Below are positions 10,254 to 24,100 of a stretch of 64,000 bases of DNA, in pieces. Positions within the stretch are counted from its first letter, which is position 1; each line of letters opens with the position of its first letter. Source of the DNA: Primula veris (Eukaryota; Streptophyta; Magnoliopsida; Ericales; Primulaceae); contig OY821750.1 of NCBI GenBank assembly GCA_963682055.1, forward strand, positions 3,102,501-3,166,500, read 5' to 3'. The notes beneath the pieces are model-generated. The model was not told the origin of the DNA. It saw only the letters and a program-made list of their open reading frames with translations, and did no database searches. Made by a program: the position numbers and the translations under genes.

Positions 10254-13200
10254 ATGAATACATTGCCTGGAAAATTTATTTCTTTTTCATCTCACTATAC
10301 TACTTCTCGTTGTGACCTTAAATATTCCCCTTCTTTAGTCACTGTTTGTTGTAAATGGAGAAATTTTATGACCTCTACTCATCTACCAAGGTAGCTATTT
10401 TTTGTATTTAGAATTATGAGAAAATGATTTGTTGCTTGCAATTTCATGACCTCAATTTTGTTTCTGATTGTTGTCTGTTGGAACTATGAGAAAATGATTT
10501 GTATTTGATGATGAGAATCTTTGCTATAAACCAGTGTTTTAAAAAGCAAAATCTTGGCTAAACTGTTTTTGCAATATTACGTTTTTAGCGGCTTGAAAAG
10601 CGAAAAAGCGGGCTTTTTTTAGCCTTTTGAAGCTTTGAATTGAGCTTTTATCGAACATTGAATCGAGTGTTTTTTTAATACGAAGTGCACTTTTTAAAGT
10701 AGTGTTATAAACTAGACAAGTTTTAAGCCAAGAAGGAAAAAAATATCCAAGCAAAGCCTCCGATACAATTAAGCTTGGCTTAAGTTAGTTTGACAATCAT
10801 TGGTTAAAAATTTACTATTGAAAGTTTGAAAATAAAAAGAATTACTTGGTTTTCCAGCAGGCTAACCAAATGCACTTACAAGTTTAAGCATAAATCATTC
10901 AAGAAGATGAGGTAATTTTTTTTAAAAGTTTCCAGCTTGAAAACCAAACAAGGGTGTTTTCGTAAGATGGGTAGCCAAATATAGTAGCTTTTAGCCTTTT
11001 ACTAGTTTAGTATAGTTAGAAGTGTCAATTCTTGAATGTATTTCTTAATTATCTCAAATTGTGATGTTAGGTTAGTCTCTCGTGGGAATCGAGAGTTTAT
11101 TTGTAGAGTCAACGATATCGAGACCGAGCCAGATAGCAACAATGACAAGGTTTTTGTTTACTTTTATTTTTGTTTTACTTTTGGGTTTGTTAAATTTTAT
11201 TATAGGCTTTAAACCGGTTCGAATGCGGCTGTGATACTGGAATTTTCTAAAATATTGATATAGAAGCTGTAAAGAGAGTAGGAAAGACCCTTTTGAGAGC
11301 TCTTGATTTGTTGAATATGTGCTTTTTGTTGTTGTTGTATTGCTACACTTTTAATTGAGTGATTTGCTTAAAATTGGTTCTGCAACATGGGATTCTTGGT
11401 AATGAAATAAAGATAGCAATGCCCGTCGATATACGTTTACTTTGTAAGATTGATCTTATTTTATTGTTTTGTATTTGGTGTATTCTACATTTCTATACAC
11501 TGGGTACGCTACAAAATAATGCGACTGTGTTATCAAATTCTTGTGGGAAGAAAAGTTGAGCTCTTTGAAGTGAACTTGACTGTTACAAGATTAAGGAAGA
11601 TGCAGTTTGAGAAACTTAGGTGGATAACTAAATTTTATATTTTTAGGAAGGAGGAGTACATGAAGATGGAGAAGCGCCTCATTCCACCGATTTAGACGGG
11701 CCAGTGGTTGACAAAGTAACTTTTCTTCTATAACGTTTGAAAAGCCACTTACATTTCCTAGTGTTGGTCTATTGATTTGAAGCTGATGTTTGTGTAAATG
11801 ATTTCTCTGATTTGCTTAGAACAAGGACGAGACCAAGGTGACACAAACACTTAAGGCCTTAAATTCACTACGTGTTGATGAAAACAAAGCTCCAGTTGAA
11901 TTGGAGGTACTTCTTGATACTATTTAATAAAAGATATCAAACAGGTGTTTATACCAACTGCATAGCAATTGTTTTGAGTCACCTGGCGAAAGTCATGTGA
12001 GAGAGCTTGGCATACGCTTTTGCTATGAAAAGGATCTTTTTTCGAAATCTAGGAAAATTTCAATCTAGATGACGACAACTTTTGTAACAACCTCGATATT
12101 TTCAAGTGACTTTTTCCCTATTTGAGTAATTAATAAATGAACTTATGCTGACACAGGACAGGGAGGAAACACTTAAGGCCGAGACCAAGGTGACACAAAC
12201 ACTTAAGGCCTTAAATTCACTACGTGTTGATGAAAACAAAGCTCCAGGTGAATTGGAGGTACTTCTTGATACTATTTAATAAAAGATATCAAACAGGTGT
12301 TTATACTAACTGCATAGCAATTGTTTCGAGTCACCTGGCGAAAGTCATGTGAGAGAGTTTGGCATACTCTTTTGCCATGAAAAGAATCTTTTTTCGAAAT
12401 CTAGGAAAATTTCAATCCAGATGACAACAACTTTTGTAACAACCTCGACATTGTCAAGTGACTTTTTCCCTATTTTAGTAATTAATAAATGAACTTATGC
12501 TGACACAGGACAGGGAGGAAGTAAAAGTTCAAAGCGGGTCACCTCTTCCAGGTGTGCAGGTGATTATGCTTTAGCTATATTTTATGCTAGATTAAAATTT
12601 AAACACCTTATGTTTTCTGTTTCTGTTGTTTAAAATTTCCTTTGCTTAATTTAATCAACAGCCACAGGAACTCGAGGAAACAATCAGGATACCGAAGGAA
12701 ATAATTGAAGTGCTTAGGAATGAAGTTTTTGGCTTTGACTCATTTTTCGTAACAAGTCAGGAGCCATATGAGGTGAGTTTCTTCACTCTATTGTTTGATT
12801 AGTTAGCAACTTTTTTATAGATTGATCACTAATAAATCCAAGATTTTAGTGTAAATGTGTTTGTAAGTGGCATAAATTGATGCAATCAATAACATCAGTT
12901 GTCACAAATTCTTAGAACTTTTTTTGGCTACAAGAACAAAACCAAACAGTTCCTGCTTTTTATTAGTAGGTTCTTGAAGACTGGACTACATTTTCTATAT
13001 ATCGATTTGTTTCTTAGTTTGGATGTGATAACAATGGCATAATTAATATAATACAGTAGTGCCATTTGTCACAAATATGTAACATTTCTTGGTGAGAAGG
13101 ACAAATAAAGAAACTTTATGTTGCGTGTGAAACCAAACTCTAGGCACAGCTTGTGCAGTTCTGTCCTATTCAGGCTGTACGATAATTTGCCCTGCACAGC

Positions 13201-16200
13201 AGCAGTTTGCAACTCTGCTGTCAAGCACAGGCCGCGACTTTTTCTAGTAATTTTTTTTTATTCCGTGAATTAGGGTTTGTTTGTAAGGGGTTAGTATATA
13301 ACCCCTTCATGCCTTCATAAGATATAACACAAAGGAGAGAAGGTTTTATTAGTGAGCGCTTCACATACGTAAGAGAGAGTTCCATAGCTTTTGGGAGTGA
13401 ATGAATGCTAGGGTTTGCAATCCTTACGTCTATAAACATATAGTATAAAATTGTGCTCGCTGCACCGACATCGGGTAATTAGCCAGTGTTGGGTGAACCT
13501 CCTTGACAAATATTGTGTTCTTATGTGTGATTGCTTTTCTATTCTCTATATTTGTGAGTTTGAGCTTTTGTGTTCCCTTAATTCCTAGATCCCCAACACT
13601 CTATAGTTCTGATTTCTGGTTTGTCTTTATTTTTTCGACTGAACACTTCACTGTTTTTTCTGTATCCAGTTGTTTTTTTCTGTGCATACAGATTTTCTTT
13701 GTTGGTAAACCTTTATGCCACTTGCTCTTGTTATTAGCTTCCTGGTCAATTTGGCAGGGTGGAGTTTTATTTAAAGGGAATTTGAGAGGACAGGCTGCCA
13801 AAAGTTATGAAAAGTTAGCAAAGAGGCTGCAAGTAGGTGCATCTATTTTCCGTTGTATTTTTTTTTTTAAATATGGTAATTGATATTATACTCATTTAAG
13901 ATATATATAAATGCATATATGTCTCACAGGACAAACTTGGAGATAAATATAAACTTTTTTTGTTAACAAATCCGGAGGATGATAACCCTGTAGCTGTGGT
14001 GGTTCCAAAAATTACTTTGCAACCAGAAACAACTGGTACGTCTTAGCTACTATCTCTGTATCTGTCATTCTGTGTAACTTTTCTCTCTCAATAGAAAGGA
14101 AAACACCACCAGAATATAACACGGAAAGTCTAAAATATGCAGCTGTTCCAGAGTGGTTCGCAGCAGGGGCTTTTGGATTAGTTACAGTCTTCACTTTGCT
14201 TTTGCGAAATGTGCCTGCATTGCAATCAGACGTATTGTACGTCTTTTTTTGCATCTTCTTATTCCCTCATTTTCCCCCCGAAAATGGTTTGGTGTTAATT
14301 ACTGTATCTTGTTTTGAGATGAGTGATTATTGAACAGTCGTTCTTTTTGTATGTACAATCTGTATTTACATAACATTATTCCTCTATTTCAGTGATGGTT
14401 GTTTTTTTGTTGTGCAACCAAATTATTATCTCTTTAATTCACCTATCCGTCTTTTCTTAATTACTCAAATGTCTTATGAAGTTGTGCGAAGTGTAGCGGA
14501 GGTGATAAGTTGGGCAGCTGAGTGTTCTTTTACCTTTTGCAATTGAGCTGCTTATCTCAAGCCGACATGTTATTTCTCAAAGTTAATGAATATACATGGA
14601 TAGAAAAATGGCTCCTAATATCACTGAATGATATGCATAGCTAGATATAATAAACTTTTTTATGTTTCAAGGGCTTGGTTACTGAAATTTATCCATCTTA
14701 ATAGTTGGAGTATGTTATGACTACCACGTAGTAATATTAACTGCTGTGTTTTTTTGTTTTGCAGATCAACCTTTGACAATATTGAGTTATTAAAAGATGG
14801 ATTACCAGGAGCTATTGTAACAGCACTAATTCTTGGTGCACATGAAATCGGTCATATTTTGGTTGCAAAAGATGCTGGAGTTAAGCTTGGGATTCCTTAC
14901 TTCATTCCGAGTTGGCAGGTTTACCAAAAATAGGCATTTCATCTCCCTTTCATTCTATTTTGCTTTGGCTTGTCGTTGTTGTTTTTTCCGCTATGCCAAT
15001 ATGACAAGTTTACCTCATTTCTAATTGAATTATGTCACATAGTATATTACTTTATTCAGTGAAGCTATTTCACCCAAGTTGAAATCCAGGGGATTTATCA
15101 TAGCTTTGTACAGTAATGGGTGATAAGATTTTGTACATCACCCTACGAAATTTAGTAATTGGTACATTATTATTACTTTTCTCGATGATGGAATATACTT
15201 ATTGTACCAAATACAAAAAAAGGCTCATAGGGGGGGCACTAACATTTTTGAAACAAAATATTTATTTGCTAACGTATTGTTATTTCCATATTCTCAACAC
15301 TCTTCCATGAATTTGTTTCTATTTGTCCTCAGTATGTAGTTTTTGTATGTAGTGTATAAAATATGCCAGGTTGGTATTTAATTGTTAATTTTTGTAGATT
15401 AGTACAAAAATCAAAATCTAACGATACCTATGCAAAAGGTGTAATTAAGCTGTACAATTTCACCCAAGTTGAAAATCGGAGTCATATGCTACGTCAAGAT
15501 TTTACTCTATTCTAATTTGAATTATGACCTGTAGTCTATCTTGTGAACAAGTTGGCGCAAGTTAAAAACCCGCTGGCATATAGGTTCTTTGGGTGCTGTA
15601 ACTGGAATTAGTTTTTTGCTATTTTTTTTATGTTTGTATACTAACTAGCACTTTGAAATTCAGTGTTTTGCTTAAACCACGCCTCACTTATTTATACAAT
15701 CCTTGCGTTTACAGTAAAATGAACATGAAACTGAACACATACATCTTGTTTATTATAAAAGTTAAAAGACATAGATATTACTTCTTTTTCTATTTGAACT
15801 TTTGAATTATGTCGTATAGTCAATCTTGTGTACAATTCCACCCAAGCTGAAATCGAGTCTCTAATAGTTTATTTTGTTGGCAGATAGGTTCTTTTGGAGC
15901 TATCACTAGGATTTCAAATATTGTACCCAAACGAGAGGATCTTCTTAAAGTTGCAGCAGCTGGACCAATCGCAGGATTCTCACTTGGTTTCGTGTTGTTG
16001 CTTTTGGGATTCGTGCTGCCACCCAGTGACGGCTTAGGTGTCGTAGTTAATGCTTCTGTGTTTCATGAATCACTTCTTGCCGGTGGTATAGGTGAGCAAC
16101 TCTTTCAAATTATTTTCTCTTCAATATTGGCATTTTTGTATATCGATGTCTGTTTTGATCCCCTGGAGGTTTTGGGTGGAAACAAGAAGTTGACATTTCT

Positions 16201-18730
16201 TTCTTTCTTTTGTATCTCATAAATCACTTCTTTCAAGTTGTATTGGTGAGAGATTGTTTCGAATTTGTTTACATTTTTTTCTCGTTTTTGGCAGCATCTT
16301 GTCTTTATGTCTGGTTTTGGATCCCCTAGCTATAATTGTGTGAATTTACATAACTTTACGCTTTTCTTCCTTCCTTCCCTGTTTCACAAATGGGTTCTTG
16401 GGGCGGTATAGGCAAGCAATTGTTTCCAATTTTTTCCTTTTTGGCATTTGTGTTAAATGTGTAGTTTTGGATCCCCCGGCAAAATTTTGGTCGAAATATG
16501 AAAATTAACTTATTTATTATTTTCTCCATAAAAAAATAGCATAGGTTCTTTTGTGTTGGGGAGCAACTTTTACAGAATCTTTTTCCAATTTGCTTTGTTC
16601 TTGGCGGTATTTGTGTTGCGTTCGAGTCTGGTTTGGAGTTTGTACCCCTACCTATATTTGGGTGGAAACGTATAATACATTTTTTCCCTTTCTTTAATTA
16701 CAAATAGGAAATGTTCTTTTTTGTTGTTTTGATGTCTGGTTCTGCAACCCGAAGCGTTATTAAGGTGAAATCATGTCATTGGCATTTTTTTACTTTCCTC
16801 TGTGTTTCACAAACCACTTTTTAGGTTGTGTATGAATTCGAAACTTTTGTTTCTAATTTTTTGGATGGTATGTCATTGGCATCAATCTAATTTTTTACTC
16901 CCATTTTAATTTTGTTTTGGCCATCTTTAGTTTCAACTGCATCACTATTAGTCCTCATAAATTCGAACTCTGTAGGGCTCCATAATAAGAAGAACTGACA
17001 TCGGTGTTTTACATTCTTATGTAAACAGTGGACTTGTAGTGTTATTATTCATAGAAAGTACTAGAACCACCGGTGTAATTTGTTAATTAATTCAAAATAT
17101 GGGGACTAGCAGTGTAACTTACTCACACTATAGGAACCGAAAGTTTTTAAAATGAAATCGTTGGTACCGGATAAGAATTTCACGGAATGTTTGGAATACA
17201 CCACACGTTTATTCTTTGTTTCCGCATTTGTTGTGCTGTTTGAGTGTTTGGTTCTGGATCACCTAATTTTTGTATTGTCTGAAGTTGGCAATATTTTCTT
17301 TTCAACCACTGTCACTTAGATTGATGACATAAGGAGTGTTGTATGGACTCTATTTTTGGTGGAAACATGAAATAACCTTTTCTTTTATTTTATTTTATTA
17401 TTATGTACAGCAAAGGTTATTCTGGGTGATGCGCTCAAGGAAGGAACTGCAATTTCAGTGAACCCGCTCGTTATATGGGCATCGGCAGGGCTTCTCATTA
17501 ATGCTCTCAGCAGCATTCCTGCTGGGGAGATTGATGGAGGAAGAATTTCTTTTGCCATCTGGGGGAGAAAGGTATGTTTTTACTTTTACCAGTTAAACAT
17601 TCAGATATCATTCTTGTGCTCAGCTTAACTTATTCATATCCTTCGAGGATGATGTTGTTAAATTACAGTAATAAATAACAGCTGCCAATTATTCAAAGTG
17701 TACACAGCTGCCAAGATGAAATTTTTGGGTGATATCCATACAGAAAAACTAACACTAAGCATACTTAAAAATCACGTATTCGGTTTCTCATTATTTCAGG
17801 TGTAAATCTTAAGATTTTTCTTCTTTTTTTCATGTTTTTGTTTCCCGTTTCGCTTCCCGCACTTCCGCTTCCTTTCCCGGAACGATACTTAAAACTCGTA
17901 CAAAGAAAGGATGTGTCTCTCCCATGATTTGATTTACGGAGCAGATTGAATACCTTTTTTATATACCTGTCGTTTTCCTTAGTATAATGGTGGTCTATGT
18001 TTAATGAGGATTGTAGAGGCCATTGACAATGGGAATCACTCATTTGTAATATGATTGAAAGCAATGCCGCCCATTTGTTTACTTATCACTACTGAACTTT
18101 TTTGTAAGAAAGAAGGCGGGAAAACATTAGGAATAAGTTACTGAAACATCCAAAGTAGTACACAAGGAAAATCGACAGTCAAAGTTTTTTAAGACAAGAT
18201 CCTTAAACTTGACACTGATGGGAAATATGAAAATAAGACGATCCTTGCAAGCTAATTTTTTCCGTAAAAGTTATATTACATTTGGTTGACCAGTTTAGAA
18301 ATTCTCTGGTTTTTCGGCCTGAATAAGCTAGATGCATCAAGCTGGATGAACATAGTTAATTTCTGAAACTCAAGAATCCGCTTGCATGTTTGCTTAAAGC
18401 AAATAATCTATAATTGTAGTCGGAATACCAAAGGAAGAAAGCAGATAAGTATTTACATTTTTCTAATTTTCGCAGGTTTCCTCTCGCATAACAGCAGCCT
18501 CTATCGCTTTACTTGGATTTTCCTCTTTATTCAGCGACGTGGCATTTTATTGGGTGGTTCTGATATTCTTCTTACAAAGAAGGACAATAGCCCCTCTATC
18601 TGAAGAAATAACCGACCCTGATAACAAATATATTGCTCTTGGAATTTCGGTTTTGCTTCTGGGGTTATTGGTCTGTTTACCTTACCCATTCCCTTTTACT
18701 CCTGCTGAGGCAGTTGTAGATATTTTGTAA
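10254..18730 (+). CDS. EGY2: EGY2-type chloroplast zinc metalloprotease (site-2 protease family)
   Basis: Intramembrane metalloprotease of the plastid, S2P/M50 family; the best match from memory is Arabidopsis EGY2. I read 14 GT-AG exons: 10254-10390, 11071-11149, 11647-11715, 11820-11906, 12157-12258, 12509-12559, 12662-12772, 13758-13832, 13930-14035, 14143-14236, 14765-14918, 15884-16091, 17411-17571, 18476-18730. They give 1689 nt, 562 aa, near the 556 aa of Arabidopsis EGY2. An in-frame TAA at 10248 fixes the start. The N-terminus is Ser/Thr-rich with few acids, like a chloroplast transit peptide. GNLRG (about residues 219-223), the zinc motif HEIGH (330-334), NPLVIWA (442-448) and the third ligand in NALSSIPAGEIDGG (Asp 466) are present, with hydrophobic segments from about residue 275 to the end. 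Exons 4 and 5 are tandem copies. Confidence 0.95.
11829..12520 (+). repeat. Intragenic tandem duplication of an EGY2 exon
   Basis: Two 340-bp copies, 11829-12168 and 12181-12520, separated by a 12-bp filler acacttaaggcc that repeats sequence within the first copy (11847-11858). I count about 12 differences, roughly 3.5%. Each copy holds one exon, its donor and the following intron. Both exons are multiples of three (87 and 102 nt), so the protein gains a second 26-aa acidic/lysine-rich block without a frameshift. Confidence 0.9.
16092..17400 (+). repeat. Degenerate tandem repeats in EGY2 intron 12
   Basis: The intron is built from diverged units of roughly 150 bp with recurring words: 'ggt(g)agcaa..tttc', 'ggcatttgtgt', 'tggatcccc', 'ttgggtggaaac', 'tttcacaaa'. 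Recognisable units start near 16091, 16244, 16405 and 16558, with traces to about 17370. The first word overlaps the exon 12 donor, so splice-donor-like sequences recur through the intron. Confidence 0.6.
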
Positions 18731-18760
18731 CTTGTAACTTATTCATGGTTTTATCATAGG

Positions 18761-18766
18761 AATAAA
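18761..18766 (+). terminator. Polyadenylation signal of the EGY2-type gene
   Basis: AATAAA 31 bp after the stop codon. Confidence 0.5.
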
Positions 18767-19364
18767 TTGATCTCATCAGATGAGATTCCGATACGGAGAT
18801 TACATTGAGATTCTTATCAATATTAGATGGTTCTTTTAATCAATATATCTTGCTCCTCTTCATGTTATATTGTTATCAATAAGTTCTAAATTGCTTCATT
18901 TTCAACAAGTGTGCTTGATGACAAATTATAGTAATAAATAACAGGTCAAACTGAGAAATGCTAGTTTCATAGCAACTGCAGAAAATATTGTTCACTCTTG
19001 TTGTATGTGCTCTTGCAGATAATTGGTGTTTTGAAACTAATTTTCCTTGGAGCCAAAAAGAAAAAAACTAATTTCTCTTTTAAGTTTTTTAATTTACAAA
19101 GTAAACATAATATTTTCAAAACATTTTGAAAGAAGCACTTCTCTTTCAATTGATCTCATTATCCGATCGAGTATGTGGACTTTTTACGGTTGCATAACTT
19201 GTCGGTTTTTGCTCTTTCTCGTAATATACGACCTTTGCTTTTATCCAATAATAGTTGACACTTGTTAATTTGCCACATCACTCTTTTATTTCGGTTTCTA
19301 GCCTTTAATATCATATATGTAATTAATTAATAGTATATTATTAACTCTAAAATGCTATAATTGA
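18767..19364. other. Intergenic, AT-rich
   Basis: No gene or structured element recognised between the EGY2 3' end and the Stowaway-like MITE. Confidence 0.4.
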
Positions 19365-19366
19365 TA

Positions 19367-19586
19367 GTCCTTCCGTTCCAATTTGTTTATTCATCGTGAA
19401 ACTGCGTGCAATTTTAATTGGCAAACGACTCATAAGTAAATTGTCGAAACGGAAAATTCTAAAAGTTAATCGTAAAGTTTAAATGTTAAACTATGTGATT
19501 AAATTCTTTTTTTTTTTTTTACAATTTAAAGGTTTTTAAAGTTGAACTTAATTTCGTGATGAATAAATAATTTGAAAAGGAGGGAG
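19367..19586. mobile_element. Stowaway-like (Tc1/mariner) MITE
   Basis: About 220 bp. The left end GTCCTTCCGTTCC..TTTATTCATCGTGAAA is matched by the reverse complement of the right end CTCCCTCCTTTTC..TTTATTCATCACGAAA, and the element is flanked by TA on both sides (19365-19366, 19587-19588). The CTCCCTCC terminus and TA duplication are the Stowaway signature. Confidence 0.8.
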
Positions 19587-19842
19587 TATATTACTGATTG
19601 TTAATTTAATCCTCAAACTATGGTGTAAACAATAAAAAGAAATGATAGTAGTTTACAGTTGATAAAGAATTTGATTTGACTTAAATCAAGCTTTTTAATT
19701 ATGTCATAAACAGTTGATATATTATGTTAATATTTGACCAAGTCTCAAAAACACGTGGTTACATATGAATATAAACAGATCCCGATAGAACTTTTTGATA
19801 AAACTATGGAGGAGGGGTAAATGACTCCACGGAGGAGTTATC

Positions 19843-20163
19843 TAACACTCCCTCCGTTTTTACGATTCAGAATTGTTTTTCGATTACGTTTTTTTTTAAT
19901 CAACGTTTTGTGTTTTGTTTCGTTTCTAAATTGTTTGTTAAAAAAATATGTGAATTTTGAAATTTCTATTTTTTTTTGTATTTATTCGGAATTACTACCC
20001 TATAAATTGTCCAAAAAACAATTAAGCATAAAAAAAATATATAAAAAATCATATTTTACGGATTTTTATAAACAAACAATTTAAAAATAAAATAAAACGT
20101 TAATTAAAATAAAACATAACTCAAAAACAATTTAGAATTGTGAAAACGAAAAAGGTGTTACGG
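19843..20163. mobile_element. Second MITE with CTCCCTCCG-type end
   Basis: Left: taacactccctccgtttttacgattcagaattgttttt. Right, as reverse complement: gtaacacctttttcgttttcacaattctaaattgttttt. These imperfect inverted repeats of about 45 bp surround an AT-rich core. No transposase is encoded. Confidence 0.6.
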
Positions 20164-21184
20164 TAACCACCCCAAATAAGTAAGTCTGCTGCCCCCTCTC
20201 CTCTTAAAACTATAGGGATCAATAATTAACTATAGTATCTTTTTATTTATATTTATAAATGAAACGACATTTATTCCATCTAGACTACTTATGACACGTG
20301 GTTATATACAGAATATAGCAGATCTCAATAGAACATTCCATAAAACTGTAGGGATTAATAATTAACTAGTATTTTTATCTTTAAATGAAACGATATTTAT
20401 TCCACTAGTCAAATGATAAAAAAATATGTTCAATGTATTACATTGTTACATGCTCACTGCTAATGATTTTTGTACTAAACTATCAATTTTAACAATTAAT
20501 TTGTCAAACTATGAAATTTCACCTAATTAATAATTAATATACTAACAACATAAATTGATAAAATTGCAATCGCTGTATTTTAGATTTTTTTTTTAATTTT
20601 TTTTTCATATGACCACGTTGGATGTCAATTCATTATTTGTTTGTTGATTGATTAGAGCATCCACAATATTAAGTTTGACACATTATTATTTAATTGCATG
20701 TTAAATGACACATATGTAACATAAATATAATCTTCACATTAGTGTATTAAATTAACAAAGTTATCTAATTTTAATTAAAATTAATTATTAATTAAAATTT
20801 AATTAATTAGTTATTTTGTAAACCCCACTGAAACTAAAATAGAAGTACTTGAAATACAGTTCACGTTTTAATTAATTGTATTTTGTCATGTCATCTATTA
20901 ACAACATTAAAAACATTATTATATTTAACAATTTTTTTAACATATATAAAGATAACACATTATTTAACATAACATACAAAAAAAAAATATTATTAGCTAA
21001 GTATTTTACTTAACAATAGATAATAACATGTTATTATAACAAATTTGTAGTATATTAATACTCACTTGTTAAATTAGTATAATAAATAAATCTAAATTTT
21101 TCCATAGTAAATAACCGTTACACTCTTTATTTATCAGAAAACACTTAGAAAAAATAAAGAATAAAATAAATTGAACAACCGGAG
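20164..21184. other. Intergenic / 5' flank of the clathrin light chain gene
   Basis: Very AT-rich. A TATA-like string (tataataaataaat, about 21078-21091) lies some 100 bp before the ATG. No coding sequence seen. Confidence 0.4.
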
Positions 21185-24100
21185 ATGAGTGGAGAAGGTG
21201 GACACGTGGCGGATAACGAGAATATTTTGCCGTATTTGGCGGAGATTGGTTTAGATGAAGGTGTTGCTATGAGAGAATGGAGAAGGTAATAAAATATCTA
21301 TTATTATTGTTTTATTTTTCTAGGGTTTATTTAGTTAGTTTTGTGAATTTTGATCATTTTTTTATTCATGTGTTCTTTTTTTTAGTTTCTCTTTATTTAA
21401 ATAAACTTTTATCGATTATATATATATGTGTGTGTGTGTGTGTGAGATTAAATTTTAAGAATTTTTACATTTAGGAAAATTTAAATCTTGTATAATGCTT
21501 CTCGTAAACTTCAATAAAACATTTAGGAAGCTTGTGTGATTCTAGTTTTTTATTTTTTTTAATGTAGTGAAAAATGCACTTAAAATAGGATGAAATAATG
21601 TATGATATTTCTATAAATTATGTCTTATTACCATATGATAATTAGCTATTATATCTGTTAAAAGTATAAGAAATTAACTATTTGTTCATTTTATTATCGT
21701 AGGATTTTTAAAATCAGAGTGTTTCATAAATATTTACTACATAGTATATATATTGTATTCTAAATTTTTAACTATGTATGCGTTTCCCATTACTCGTTAA
21801 TATCAGCTTGTGATTCTGTTAATGTTTCAAAAGTCCCCGCTTTGCTCCGCCTAGGCCTTGGTCTTCCGTAACGCCTATGTGAAATTTTATAGTAATTACA
21901 AAAACTAGGTGAATTTTTCCTTAATATGAGTCAAATCCGGGTCAACCCGGTCAAAATAGGTGAAATTTTATTATTAAAAAACTCATAAAAGATTACTCAA
22001 AAGTACATGGTGATCAATCAAGATTTACACTTCAAATTTCTCTTTTAATACATCGTGAAACCTTGACTCGTATGACGTTATCGTACAATTATTGGGTTGT
22101 AATAGTATAATTGTGGGCTAATATGCTTGAAATGTTCAATTTAACTTGTAATCTTATTTACAATATGTCTATTGTACAAAGGTCTAAAAAAATGAATAAA
22201 AATGTGAAAATAAGGACATAAGGTCTTGCCGCCTAGTCCCCGTCTAGGTCCGCCTAAGCCCCGCCTAGGCTACTAGGCCACATCTCACTGCCTAGATCCT
22301 GCCTAGCGCCATTTGAAACCTAGGCCCCTCCAAGGTTTACAAAAAGGTTACTTTTTTAATTGAGATTTTTCAAAATAATTCAGAAGTACTTATATTTTAC
22401 AACCGTATAAAATTAGCATTTTGTATCAGCAACTTCAGAATAGCTTTTTTGGCTCCGCCCATGAAACAATCTTATTGGGGTAACAGATCATATTTTGAAT
22501 TTGTTATAGTTTAATCTAAGTAGTAAGTATACAAGAGGTAAATGAACCTTTTAACAATAATTGGGATGTTTTGGTACCTTACTGTAACTTTCTAGTTTTT
22601 TCATCTATAGAGGCTACAATTAATCATCCATTTACGGTTAGATACAAAATATAACATAAGTGAGTTGGCTATCACTTGTCTGTCATATAGGAAATCAACA
22701 TCCACAAATGACATAAAAAAGAAAAAGACAGGAAGATTTTGTTGCCATGTCATTCTGTAGATTTATAAGTTCATAGAACCCATCGTTTTATGATTAGAAG
22801 TATTAGGTACAGTGCGAGTAGTAATATGATCCGCACTATTGGATGATGGATTATTATGCTCGAGATCTTGTTGTTTAATCATGCTGTGGCTTTTGCAGAA
22901 TACTCTTTCATGATACTTAGGTAGTACTGTATATTAGTTGTATGTTGTATGCACAGTTGCTACCATGTGTATGTGTAGTACTCATGTTTTATACATACTG
23001 TGAGGTATCCAGAGAATATTTGGGGTTTTCAACTTTTAAATGAAGTCTAAAGTCCTTCGCTTCCACTGGGTTTGAAGTCCGCATCGAGATTATAGTTAGT
23101 TTCGAAAATTACGTATAATTTAACAAAAAAATAGTTTAATATCGATCTTTCTATTATAATTGTACTTGATTCTTGTTCTTTCAAGTGTGATCATAGTCCG
23201 CATAACCCGGGTTGACATGTTATGAGGGCGATGTTTTTAATATGTCCTGGATCTATTTTAAACTTTGTTGTCCTTTACCCCGGTTTTTTTAAGTCTTGAG
23301 TTATTGCTAACTTGCTTCATTGATTGCAAATATTAATGGATTATTCTTTCTTCGTTTCAAAAAGAAAAGCTTGAGCTGAATAATTCTGTTTCTGCATATT
23401 AAAAAAAAAAACAGAGAGACTGCAATTCGGCTTGAGAAGAAGGAGAGGAGAGAGAAAGAATTGCTAAGCCAAATCCTTGCTGAAGCAGAAAACTACAAAA
23501 TTAACTTGGATTCAAGAAGGAAGGAGAATTGTGAAACCAACAAAGTCACCAACAGAGAAAAGGAGAAGGTATTGATGGCATTTCTTTGTGGTACACGCAT
23601 ACACGTGCACACTTCTTTCCTTGACAAGATTGTTTGATTCATTTCTCGTATACATTGAAAAATAATAGGCAGCCTCGAGTTAAGATTTTGTGTGTGTGTG
23701 TGTGTGTGAATATAAGCATCTATAATAGATACAAGATGAAAAAATATAATTATGAAATAAGGTGTGAAGCTATAGAAAGGTTTTGTAAGTAATATGAGAA
23801 TATATTGTATATATGGATAGTTTCATATAGTGTTTTGGCTTTAGTTTGAAAGCAGCATGCAAGATGTTTCCGGTTTATTATTTAGGGTAATCAGTTCCAG
23901 ATTTTTTTCTGCAAGTTTTGTTAAAATATCCATAAACATTGAGGTTTTATGTCATCTCAGAAATCGAAACAACAGAGCCTAATATTCACCAATATTAATC
24001 CTCGACTCTCAAAAATCGATTCCTTTGTCCAGTGTTATAGTAAATATAACCTATTGTACAGATACTCGTATCTAGCTTAGAGAAGGTTCATGCCGAGGCA

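Noticed and set aside
13503..13883. 126-codon open frame in the EGY2 region
   Set aside because: It spans intron 7 and reads exon 8 with intron sequence; the spliced frame matches the EGY2 family.
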